Positions 23,495 through 32,200 of a stretch of 51,370 nt of DNA are shown here, piece by piece. The DNA is from Micromonospora parastrephiae (GTDB taxonomy: Bacteria > Actinomycetota > Actinomycetes > Mycobacteriales > Micromonosporaceae). Below the pieces are notes generated by a model, which saw only the letters and a list, made by a program, of their open reading frames with translations, was not told the DNA's origin and did not search any database. A program made the position numbers and the translations under genes. The stretch's first letter is position 1. The number at the start of each line of letters is the position of its first letter. Location of the stretch: the NCBI RefSeq assembly GCF_016802865.1, contig NZ_JAEVHM010000023.1, positions 1-51,370 of the forward strand. The letters are read 5' to 3'.

Positions 23495-24376
23495 ATGGTG
23501 ACGTCGTCCGTCGGCCCGGTCCCGGCCTCGCCGAGCGCGCGGATCGCCGTGCTCGGGCGGGGCCTGATCCCGGCCGACGAGCCCGTGCTCCGCGGCGACG
23601 ACCGGGGCGTCCTGCACGGCGACGGGCTCTTCGAGTCCATGCACCTGCGCCGGGGCCGACCATGGCTGCGCGACGAGCACCTGGCCCGGCTGGCCACGGC
23701 GGCTGCCGCCGTCGACCTGGACCTGCCCCCCACCGACACGCTGGTCGACCTGCTCGACGCGGTGTGCGTGGGCTGGCCCGCGCAGGTCGAAGGTGCGCTG
23801 CGGCTGGTCTGCACCCGGGGCCCGGAGGCCGCCGGCCGGCCGACCGTCTACGCCACGCTGACCGAGGTGCCGGCGTCGTCGCGGGCGGCCCGACGGAACG
23901 GGATCAGCGTCGCCACCCTGCCGCTGGGGGTGCCCGCCGACGCGCGTACCGGGCTGGACTGGTTGCCGGCTGGCATCAAGTCCACCTCGTACGCGGTCAG
24001 CACCGCCGCCCGCCGCTGGGCACACCGGGCCGGGGTGGACGACGTGCTCTGGGTCTCCTCCGACGGGTACGCCCTGGAAGGGCCCACGGCCAACGTGGTG
24101 TGGCTCACCGGGAACACGCTCTGCACGGTGCCGGCCGCCACCACCGGCATCCTGCCCGGCACGACCGTGGCCTGGCTGCTCGCCCACGCCGACCAGCTGG
24201 GTCTGAGCGGCGCCGAACGGATGGTCACGCCGTCGGAGTTGCACGCCGCCGACGGGGTCTGGTTCAGCTCGTCGGTGCGCGGGCTCACCGAGGTCCGGAT
24301 GCTGGACGGGGTGCGTCGGGACCACTGCCCGCACACCCCCGCCCTGCAAGCGTTGCTGGATTTTCCCGTCGTCTGA
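23495..24376 (+). CDS. pabC: Aminodeoxychorismate lyase-like PLP enzyme (class IV)
   Basis: A 293-residue fold-type IV PLP enzyme, the family of aminodeoxychorismate lyase, D-amino acid and branched-chain aminotransferases. The PLP lysine is Lys162 (LPAGIKSTSYAV), followed by the cofactor loop ALEGPTANVVWL and the TTGILPGTT phosphate-cup motif. An aminodeoxychorismate lyase role, making p-aminobenzoate for folate, fits the length and the folate-binding ygfZ next door, but aminotransferase activity is an alternative. The ATG lies 8 bases after TAGGCT (23481-23486), indicating a leaderless message. Confidence 0.82.
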   Translation: MVTSSVGPVPASPSARIAVLGRGLIPADEPVLRGDDRGVLHGDGLFESMHLRRGRPWLRDEHLARLATAAAAVDLDLPPTDTLVDLLDAVCVGWPAQVEGALRLVCTRGPEAAGRPTVYATLTEVPASSRAARRNGISVATLPLGVPADARTGLDWLPAGIKSTSYAVSTAARRWAHRAGVDDVLWVSSDGYALEGPTANVVWLTGNTLCTVPAATTGILPGTTVAWLLAHADQLGLSGAERMVTPSELHAADGVWFSSSVRGLTEVRMLDGVRRDHCPHTPALQALLDFPVV

Positions 24377-24379
24377 ACG

Positions 24380-24979
24380 TCAGCCGCCGACCCGGACCAG
24401 CCGGGCGGACAGGTGCGGACTCAACCCGTGCCCCATCGCCGCCATCTCCTGGGCGTAGAGCAGCGCACCCTCGACGATGCCGAAGAGCCGGTGCCCGGCG
24501 GTGACCTCCTTGGCGGTCGCCGTCCGGACCACCGCGTCGGTGGCGAACTCGACCTGGGTGCCGGTGCGCTTGCCGATATGCAGTTCCATCACGCCGGTCG
24601 GCGTGGTCAGCAGTGCCTCCAGTTCGTCGGTGGCCCGGCCGTCCACCACGACCGGCCGCCACCAGCCGACCTCACGCCCGGCCGGGCGAACCGGCCTGCT
24701 CTGCTCGTCGAGGATCCAGGCACGGGACTCGTAGTGCAGGAACGGCCGGCCGTCGTGGCTGATCCGGATCTCCTGCGCGTAGTCGAAGTCCTCGACGCTG
24801 GGGAAACCACCCTTGCCCCGGCCGCGCCACAACCCGATGTAGGGCAGCAGACCGTCCAGCGTCGGGTGCAGCTTCGGCCCGACCCGCAGGTCGTGGCTCT
24901 CCTCAAACGGGTACGGGTCGACCGGCGGCGCGTTCAGCCACGGAGGCTGCAGCGGGTTCTCGTCGCTCACCAGTGTCAC
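24380..24979 (-). CDS. Nitrobindin-type heme-binding (FABP-like) protein
   Basis: A 199-residue beta-barrel protein of the DUF1794/nitrobindin family. The N-terminal GxWxGxG motif is intact (YIGLWRGRGKGG), and the proximal heme histidine is probably in MGHGLSPHLSARL at the C-terminus. Family members bind ferric heme and react with nitric oxide or peroxynitrite. The GTG at 24979 overlaps the stop of the upstream 34-residue gene (GTGA) and has AGAGGA at the right distance, which decides the start. It converges on pabC with a 3-base gap between stops. Confidence 0.85.
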   Translation of the reverse strand: MTLVSDENPLQPPWLNAPPVDPYPFEESHDLRVGPKLHPTLDGLLPYIGLWRGRGKGGFPSVEDFDYAQEIRISHDGRPFLHYESRAWILDEQSRPVRPAGREVGWWRPVVVDGRATDELEALLTTPTGVMELHIGKRTGTQVEFATDAVVRTATAKEVTAGHRLFGIVEGALLYAQEMAAMGHGLSPHLSARLVRVGG

Positions 24980-25080
24980 CAACGTCCTCTCGAAATGCGT
25001 ACGGCGAGGTAGACCAGGCCACCGGCGAGCCCGCCCAGGCCGGCGACCAGCAGGCTGACGAACCCGATCTCGGTAACCAT
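24976..25080 (-). CDS. 34-residue single-pass membrane peptide
   Basis: MVTEIGFVSLLVAGLGGLAG begins a tiny protein with one hydrophobic helix and a basic end (RISRGRW). Support: an ATG 7 bases after TAGGAT (minus strand, 25088-25093), a stop overlapping the nitrobindin GTG, and clear coding third positions. It may be a membrane-associated partner of the heme protein or simply a conserved leader gene; no function is known to me. Confidence 0.7.
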   Translation of the reverse strand: MVTEIGFVSLLVAGLGGLAGGLVYLAVRISRGRW

Positions 25081-25087
25081 CCCGACC

Positions 25088-25097
25088 ATCCTATGCT
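25088..25097. promoter_or_regulatory. Overlapping divergent -10 boxes of two leaderless genes
   Basis: Minus-strand TAGGAT (25088-25093) and plus-strand TATGCT (25092-25097) share two base pairs. Each is followed by exactly 7 bases and then an ATG (25080 on minus, 25105 on plus). Polymerase could not occupy both at once, so the two genes probably exclude or balance one another. Confidence 0.65.
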
Positions 25098-25104
25098 GGG
25101 CCAC

Positions 25105-25467
25105 ATGGCCCGCACTCTCGTCGTCAAGGCCACCGCCGGGGCGGACGCCCCGGAGCGGTGCGCGCAAGCGTTCACGGTCGCCGCGACGGCGGTCGCCGCC
25201 GGTGCCGACGTGTCGCTGTGGCTCACCGGGGAATCGACCTGGTTCGCGCTGCCCGGCCGCGCGCAGGAGTTCGAGTTGCCGCACTCCGCGCCGCTGGCCG
25301 AGCTGCTGCACGTCATCCTGTCCAGCGGTCGGGTGACCGCCTGCACCCAGTGCGCGGCCCGCCGGGACATCGGCCCGGACGACGTCCTGCCAGGTGTACG
25401 GATCGCGGGCGCCGCGGCCTTCGTCGAGGAGGCGTTGGCCGAGGGCGCGCAGGCGCTCGTCTACTGA
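25105..25467 (+). CDS. DsrE family protein
   Basis: A 120-residue DsrE/DsrF-like protein with the typical beta-alpha fold: RTLVVKATAGADAPERCAQA at the start, ADVSLWLTGESTW, and CTQCAARRDIGPDDVLPGV near the C-terminus. The two cysteines of CTQC could carry persulfide as in other DsrE proteins, in sulfur transfer or redox sensing. It is divergent from the 34-residue membrane gene with overlapping -10 elements and an apparently leaderless ATG. Confidence 0.85.
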   Translation: MARTLVVKATAGADAPERCAQAFTVAATAVAAGADVSLWLTGESTWFALPGRAQEFELPHSAPLAELLHVILSSGRVTACTQCAARRDIGPDDVLPGVRIAGAAAFVEEALAEGAQALVY

Positions 25468-25549
25468 CCTCCGGAGCGACACGGTCAGACGGGACGGGCG
25501 GAGTGCGGATACCGACCCGACAACTCGGACAGCTGCCTACGATTCGGAT

Positions 25550-25930
25550 GTGACCGAGGCGACGGAGAGGTTCTTCGAATCACTGCCGGCTCGTGCCCCC
25601 ACCGTCCTGCGCGGCCTGGTCGACGGAACCCTCCAGATCGACCTGAGCACCGACAACCAGACCGAGCACTGGCTGGTCCGGATGCGACCGGGGGCCATCG
25701 AGGTCAGCCGAAGCCGGGGCCCGGCCGACGCCATCTGGTACAGCAGCGCCGAGTTGTTCGACCGACTGATCGCCGGGGAGGCTCAGGGGGTCGCGGCGGT
25801 GCTGCGCAACGAGAGCACGTTCAGCGGGAACGTGGTGCTCTTCCTGGGCTTCCGACGGTTCTTTCCGAACCCCCCGGGCACCCGCGACCCCCGCGAGGTG
25901 GCTCGTAAGGCAGCCGGGCGGCTGGGGTGA
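25550..25930 (+). CDS. SCP2 sterol-binding domain protein
   Basis: A 126-residue single-domain SCP2-like protein (LVDGTLQIDLSTDNQTEHWL, then FDRLIAGEAQGVAAVLRNE and VVLFLGFRRFF). SCP2 folds hold lipids or act as accessory domains. The GTG at 25550 is 6 bases after TACGAT (25538-25543), so the transcript should begin at the start codon. The stop overlaps the start of the debranching-type enzyme (GTGA), an unusual partner for a lipid-binding fold; the functional link is unknown. Confidence 0.85.
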   Translation: MTEATERFFESLPARAPTVLRGLVDGTLQIDLSTDNQTEHWLVRMRPGAIEVSRSRGPADAIWYSSAELFDRLIAGEAQGVAAVLRNESTFSGNVVLFLGFRRFFPNPPGTRDPREVARKAAGRLG

Positions 25931-27978
25931 AGGAACTCGTCAGCATCCTGGACGGCAACACCTTCATGGTCAGCGACCGAGAGGGAGACATCGAGCCGTC
26001 CTTCGACTTCCCCACCGGTTTGTTCTCCTTCGACACCCGCTTCCTGTCCAAGTGGGTGCTCACCCTCGACGGCGAGCGGCTGCACGCGCTCTCCGTCGAC
26101 ACCGGCGAGTCGTACCGGACCAGGTTCTTCCTGGCCCCCGGCCAACCCACGCACTACCTGGACGCCAAGGCTTCGGTGATCCGCAACCGGGCGATCGTGG
26201 GCAGCTTCGAGGAGGAGCTGACCGTGCTCAACCACTCCGGCGAGGAGGTGGAGTTCAGCGTCCGGATCGAGATGGCGGCCGACTTCGCCGACCTGTTCGA
26301 GATCAAGCACGCGCGGCAGAAGCGGGGCCGGACGACGGTCACGGTCACCGACAACGAGCTGCGGCTGGTCTACCGGCGAGAGGCGTTCCACCGGGAGACG
26401 GTGATCCGGTCCAGCGCCCCGGCGCAGGTCGACGCCGCCGGAATGACCTTCCGGATCCGGATCGGCCGCAACAGCGAGTGGACCACCCGGCTGCACGCGT
26501 CCACCATCGTGTACGGGGCGCGGGGCGAGGACATCCGGGCCACCCTGCCGTACGGCGGCAGCCGCAGCGCGGACGCCATCCGGGCGGAACAGCAGGAGCT
26601 GATCGACCGGGCGCCGAAACTCGGCTGCGACTGTGAGCCGCTGGCCGGGGCGTACCGGCGCAGCCTCAACGACCTGGCCGCACTGCGCTACGAGTCGATC
26701 GCCCTGGGGGTACGGCTGATTGCCGCCGGGCTGCCCTGGTTCATGACCCTGTTCGGCCGGGACAGCATCATCACCTCGTTGCAGGTGCTGCCGTTCCTGC
26801 CGGAGTTGATCCCCCCGACCATCCAGATGCTCGCCGGGCTCCAGGGGCACCGGGTGGACGATTTCCGGGACGAGGAGCCCGGCAAGATCCTGCACGAGCT
26901 GCGGTACGGGGAGACCGCCGGCTTCGAGGAACAGCCCCACTCGCCGTACTACGGCTCGGCCGACTCGACCCCGCTGTTCGTCATCCTGATCGACGAGTAC
27001 GAACGGTGGACCGGCGACGTCGCGTTGATCAAACGGCTGGAGCCGCACGTCCGGGCAGCGCTGGAGTGGATCGACACGTACGGTGACCTGCTCGGCACCG
27101 GCTACCTCTGGTACCGGACCCGCAACCCGGAGACCGGCCTGCAGAACCAGTGCTGGAAGGACTCCTGGGACGCCATCTCGTACGCCGACGGCCGGATGCC
27201 CGGCTTCCCCCGGGCCACCTGCGAGTTACAGGGCTACGCGTACGACGCGAAGATCCGGGCCGCCCGGCTGGCCCGGACGTTCTGGGACGACCCCGAGTAC
27301 GCCGACCGGCTGGAACGGGAGGCCGCCGAGCTGAAGCGGCGATTCAACCACGACTTCTGGATCACCGACCGTGAGTACTACGCGCTCGCCCTGGACGCCG
27401 ACGGCCGCCAGGTGGACGCGTTGACGTCGAACATCGGGCACCTGCTGTGGAGCGGCATCGTGGACGAGTCCCGGGCCGGCAAGGTGGTCGAGCACCTGCT
27501 CGGGCCGCGGCTGTTCTCCGGGTGGGGGGTGCGGACCCTCGCCGAGGACGCGGGACGGTACAACCCGATCGGCTACCACGTGGGCACCGTGTGGCCGTTC
27601 GACAACTCGATCATTGCCTGGGGACTGTGGCGGTACGGCTTCCGGGACGAGGCCGGGCTGATCTGCGACACGATGCTTGCCGCGTCCCGCTACTTCGACG
27701 GGCGGCTGCCGGAGGCGTTCGCCGGGTACGCCCGCAGCCTCACCGACTACCCGGTGGAGTATCCGACGGCGTGCAGCCCGCAGGCCTGGTCGACCGGCAC
27801 CCCGCTGCTGCTGCTGCGGGTGATGCTGGGCCTGGAGCCGCAGGGCGAGCACCTGATCATCGATCCGGCGGTGCCGCCGGGCATGGGTCGGGTCGAGCTG
27901 CTGGACATTCCGGGCCGCTGGGGCCGGGTCGACGCTCTGGGCCGCAGCCGCGGGCCGCAGGACGGGCAGGACACCTGA
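25927..27978 (+). CDS. Amylo-alpha-1,6-glucosidase / glycogen debranching family protein
   Basis: A 683-residue protein with an N-terminal beta-sandwich domain (residues ~1-230; KELVSILDGNTFMVSDREGD, FDTRFLSKWVLTLDG) and a C-terminal (alpha/alpha)6 barrel of the GH15-like clan. Conserved barrel segments include WFMTLFGRDSIITSLQ, QNQCWKDSWDAISYADGRM and NPIGYHVGTVWPFDNSIIAW; an acidic residue near the latter two motifs should be catalytic. Members hydrolyse alpha-1,6 or related glucosidic bonds; true substrate unknown. The GTG start overlaps the SCP2 stop. No signal peptide is present, so a cytoplasmic role in glycogen or storage glucan is likely. Confidence 0.88.
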   Translation: MKELVSILDGNTFMVSDREGDIEPSFDFPTGLFSFDTRFLSKWVLTLDGERLHALSVDTGESYRTRFFLAPGQPTHYLDAKASVIRNRAIVGSFEEELTVLNHSGEEVEFSVRIEMAADFADLFEIKHARQKRGRTTVTVTDNELRLVYRREAFHRETVIRSSAPAQVDAAGMTFRIRIGRNSEWTTRLHASTIVYGARGEDIRATLPYGGSRSADAIRAEQQELIDRAPKLGCDCEPLAGAYRRSLNDLAALRYESIALGVRLIAAGLPWFMTLFGRDSIITSLQVLPFLPELIPPTIQMLAGLQGHRVDDFRDEEPGKILHELRYGETAGFEEQPHSPYYGSADSTPLFVILIDEYERWTGDVALIKRLEPHVRAALEWIDTYGDLLGTGYLWYRTRNPETGLQNQCWKDSWDAISYADGRMPGFPRATCELQGYAYDAKIRAARLARTFWDDPEYADRLEREAAELKRRFNHDFWITDREYYALALDADGRQVDALTSNIGHLLWSGIVDESRAGKVVEHLLGPRLFSGWGVRTLAEDAGRYNPIGYHVGTVWPFDNSIIAWGLWRYGFRDEAGLICDTMLAASRYFDGRLPEAFAGYARSLTDYPVEYPTACSPQAWSTGTPLLLLRVMLGLEPQGEHLIIDPAVPPGMGRVELLDIPGRWGRVDALGRSRGPQDGQDT

Positions 27979-27996
27979 CCGGGGCGGGCGCCCCGC

Positions 27997-28854
27997 TCAG
28001 CTCGGGCAGCCGACGGTGGCGGTCAGCCGGGAGGCGTCCGGGGTGAGGTCCGCCAGCACGGTGACCGTCCCGGCGCGGTACGCGTACACCGGGGGGTTGT
28101 CCAGCAGCGGGGTGCCGCCGGCCAGCGGGGCGAGCGCGTCCGCCGAGGTGGTCGGGCCGGCGGCGGAGCGTGCGGTACGGGCCAGCGCGCCACCTGGGCA
28201 GGGCGCGGTGACCAGCTCCGGTCCGGCGTCGACCGGCTGGTCGAGCGCCCGCAGGGCGGCGGTCAGGGCGGCGGTCTCCCCGCCGTCGCCGGTGGCCGGC
28301 GGCGCGGTGTAACCGGAGCCGACCGGCCGGCAGCCGGTGTCGACGGTCACCCGGATCCGGCCGTCCCCGGTCGACCGACCCTCGACGGCGACGAACTCCC
28401 CGGCGTCGGCGCGCAGCTCCGGGCCGTCCAGTCCGGGACCGACCCCGGCCCGCCAGCTCGCCGGCAGTCGCTCGGCGAGCCCGGTCAGCACGGAGCGTTC
28501 CGTGCCGTCGGGCGCGAGGACGCCGACCTCGCGGCGCAGCCTGGCGCCGTCGGCGAACGGGGTGACCCGGCAGCCCGCAGCGATGCGCGGCGGGCCGAGC
28601 TCCAGCAGCGCGGAAGGCCCGGCCGCCCGGGCCAACTCGCCGACCGCCCGGTCGACCACCGGGCCGGCCTGGTCCAGGGTGCGCTGCTCCCGGACGGTGG
28701 GTGGATCGTCGCGGACCGACGTCCAGGTGAGCGCGCCCAGCAGCACGGCCCAGAGGACGGTCGCGACCAGCAGCCAGCGCCGCCGACGCCGGGCGGGTGC
28801 CGGCGCGGCGGGGCCGGTCGACGGGATCCTTCCCGTCTGGACAGCACCGCTCAC
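27997..28854 (-). CDS. Membrane-anchored hypothetical protein
   Basis: A 285-residue protein with a Pro/Ala/Arg-rich cytoplasmic N-terminus (~27 residues), one membrane helix (WLLVATVLWAVLLGALTW) and an extracellular domain with four cysteines, in AAGCRV, DTGCRPV, TAPCPGG and the final VGCPS, that could form two disulfides. I recognise no family. It is convergent with the debranching-type gene (18-bp gap). Confidence 0.75.
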   Translation of the reverse strand: MSGAVQTGRIPSTGPAAPAPARRRRRWLLVATVLWAVLLGALTWTSVRDDPPTVREQRTLDQAGPVVDRAVGELARAAGPSALLELGPPRIAAGCRVTPFADGARLRREVGVLAPDGTERSVLTGLAERLPASWRAGVGPGLDGPELRADAGEFVAVEGRSTGDGRIRVTVDTGCRPVGSGYTAPPATGDGGETAALTAALRALDQPVDAGPELVTAPCPGGALARTARSAAGPTTSADALAPLAGGTPLLDNPPVYAYRAGTVTVLADLTPDASRLTATVGCPS

Positions 28855-28930
28855 CCCGTCATGGTGTCACGGACGGTCCGCCCGCCCGGCGGCGGAGGTG
28901 GCGGTCGGTAGCCGCCCGGCGGACCCACGG

Positions 28931-29025
28931 TCAGGTGGGTCGGTGCGCCGGGTCGAGCCGGTAGCCGACGCCCCGCACGGTGTGCACCCGCGGCCCACCC
29001 GGCAGGCTCCGCAGCTTGTGCCGCA
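28931..29025 (-). pseudogene. Remnant of an OmpR-type response regulator C-terminus
   Basis: On the minus strand the segment SLRHKLRSLPGGPRVHTVRG followed by VGYRLDP matches the recognition helix, wing and end of an OmpR/PhoB winged-helix domain, closing at a stop at 28931. Upstream of about 29025 the frame is not coding-like, so the receiver domain and most of the DNA-binding domain are absent. The region 29026-29214 shows no other gene and presumably holds the protease promoter. Confidence 0.65.
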
Positions 29026-29214
29026 GCGATAGTGACGTATACCGATGGAGTTCGCGGCCCGCCCCCGGCCAGGATCGCGCCTCGTCACCGACCAGGTACT
29101 GACCGACGTTATTCATTGAGCACCGGGTGGACACGCCAGAGCAGGACTGACAGCAGACGTGTGAGCGGTGCGCGGGTGCCGAACCGATCGGGACCCATGA
29201 AGTGGGGAGGAAGA

Positions 29215-32200
29215 GTGTTCCGAGCATCAGCCACAAGGTCCGCCCTCTGGCGGGCGGCTCTGGCGGGCGCCGCGGTCGGGTTGGGCGTCACCGCCCAACC
29301 CGTGGTCGCCGCCCGACCCCAACCCGCGCCGGCCCGGGCCAGCGTGGACCAACGTCTGCTCAGTCGACTCGGTGCGACGGGCAGCGGAACCTTCCTGGTC
29401 TACCTGCGGGACACCGCGCCGGTGGCGCGGACCGCCAGGCTGCGGGACCCGAACGACCGGGCCCGGGAGGTGCACCGGCTGCTCACGACGACCGCCGAGC
29501 GCACCCAGAAGGGCCTGCGCTCGCTGCTGGCGGCCCGCAAGGCACCGCACACCGCCTACTGGATCGCCAACGCCGTGCGGGTGACCGGCGACCGGGCGCT
29601 GGCCGACGAGATCGCCAAGCGCCCCGAGGTCGACCGGATCGAACCCACCCGCAGCTACCCGCTGCTGCGGCCGAAACCGACCACCGGCGGCCGGGCCGGC
29701 ACCAACGGCGCCGAGTGGGGGCTCACCAACATCAACGTTCCCCAGGTGTGGAACGAGTTCGGCGACCGCGGCGAGGGCGTGGTGGTCGCCAACATCGACA
29801 GCGGCGTCCAGTACGACCACCCGGCGCTGGTCGGGGCGTACCGGGGGAACCTCGGCGGCGGCACGTTCGACCACGACCACAACTGGTACGACCCGGCCGG
29901 CATCTGCCCGAGCGCCGCGCCCTGCGACAACAACGACCACGGCACGCACACGATGGGCACGATGGTCGGCGACGACGGCGCCGGCAACCAGATCGGCGTC
30001 GCCCCCCGCGCGAGGTGGATCGCCGCGAAGGGCTGCGAGGCCACCTCCTGCTCGGACGCCTCCCTGCTCGCCGCCGGCCAGTGGGTGCTGGCCCCGACCG
30101 ACCTGAACGGGCAGAATCCCCGACCGGACCTACGCCCCGACGTGGTGAACAACTCCTGGGGAGGCGCCGGCGGCGACCCGTGGTTCCAGCAGACCATCGC
30201 CGCCTGGCGGGCGGCCGGCATGTTCCCGGTCTTCTCCTCCGGCAACGACGGCCCGGCCTGCGGCAGCGCCGGCTCCCCCGGCGACAACGCCAACGCGTAC
30301 GCCGTCGGCTCGTACGACGTGCACAACACCATCTCCGGTTTCTCCGGCCGAGGCGACGCCACCGACCCGCAGTCCTACAAACCGAACGTCGCCGCCCCCG
30401 GCAGCGACGTGCGCTCCAGCGTCCCCGGCAACGGCTACGCCGCCTTCGACGGCACCTCGATGGCCGCGCCGCACGTCTCCGGCACGGTCGCGCTCGTCTG
30501 GTCCGCGGCACCCGGCCTGAAGGGTGACATCGCCGCCACCGAGGACCTGCTGGACCGGACCGCCCGCGACGTCGACGCCACCACCTGCGGGGGCACCGCC
30601 GCCGACAACAACGTCTTCGGCGAGGGCCGGGTGGACGCGTACGCGGCGGTCAGGGCCGCGCCGCGCGGCCCGGTCGGACGGGTCGTCGGAACGGTGACCG
30701 CAGCCGGCGACCCGATCGCGGGCGCGACCGTCGGTGACGGCACCCGCAGCGTCACCACCGGCGCGGACGGCCGGTACGCGCTCACCGTGCCGACCGGCGA
30801 GACCACCGTCAGCGTCAGCGCGTACGGATACGCCGGACAGTCGGCCACCGTCACCGTCGCCGAGGGCGGCACGGTCACCCGGGACTTCGCCCTGGTGGCG
30901 AGCCCGTCGGTCACCGTCAGCGGCCGGGTCACCGACGGTTCGGGACACGGCTGGCCGCTCTACGCCCGCGTCGAGGTCGACGGCCGACCCGGCGGGCCGG
31001 TTTTCACCGACCCGGCGACCGGGCGGTACTCGTTCACCGTCGCGGGCAACGCCGCGTACCGGCTCACCGTGGCCGCCCGTTACCCGGGCTACCGCACCCT
31101 CACCCTGGACGTGGTGGCCGGCGCCGGTCCGGTGACGGCGGACGTCGCGGTGCCGGTGGAGCCGGCCTGCACGGCCGCCGGCTACACCGGCAGTTTCGCC
31201 GCGCCCCTGCTGAGCGAGGGCTTCGACGGGGCCGGTACGCCTCCCGGCTGGACGGTGCGCAACCGCACCGAGGACGGCGGCTGGAGCTTCACCGACCTCG
31301 GCGAACGGGGCAACCTCACCGGCGGCAGCGGCACCTTCGCGATCGTCGACAGCGACCGGCTGGGCTCCGGCAAGACCCAGGACACCGACCTGGTCACCCC
31401 GACGGTCGACCTGAGCGCGGCACCGGCGCCGGTGCTGCGCTTCCGCAGCGACTGGCGGGCGGTCGGCGTCACCGACGCGGCCGACGTGGACGTATCCACC
31501 GACGGCGGCGGCAGCTGGACCACCGTCTGGCACCAGACCAGCAGCCGGCGTGGGCCACGGATGGAGGAGGTGCCGCTGGACCCCGCGGCCGGTGCCGCCA
31601 CCGTCCAGGTCCGGTTCCGCTTCCAGGGCACGTTCGCCTGGTGGTGGGAGGTGGACGACGTGCAGTTGGCCAACCGCGACTGCGCGCCGACACCCGGAGG
31701 ACTGCTGCTCGGCGTGACCACCGACCGCAACACCGGCACACCGCTCAACGGGGTCACCGTCGCCAGTGCCGACCGGCCGGAGGACCGGGGAGTGTCGGCG
31801 GCGACGCCGGAGGACCCGACCCTGCCGGACGGGTTCTACTGGCTCTTCTCCGGGCTGACCGGGGCACACCGGTTCGCCGCCAGCCGATCTCCGTACCGGA
31901 CGGCGACGACGACGGCGACGGTCGCGCCGGACGACGCCCGCCGGAGGGACCTCGCGCTGCCCGCCGGCCGACTCACCGTCACGACGACCGACGTCGAGTC
32001 GTACCAGCCGTACGGCAGCACCCGGACCACGAAGGTGACGGTGCGCAACACCGGCACCGCCCCGGCCACCGTCGACCTGATGGAACGCAACGGGCGGTTC
32101 GACCTGCTGTCCCGCGGCGGTGCGCCACTGCGGGAGCAGAAGATGAAGGGAATCAGCAAGACGCGCACGGGCACCACCTACGGCGGGGCGGGCAGCGACG

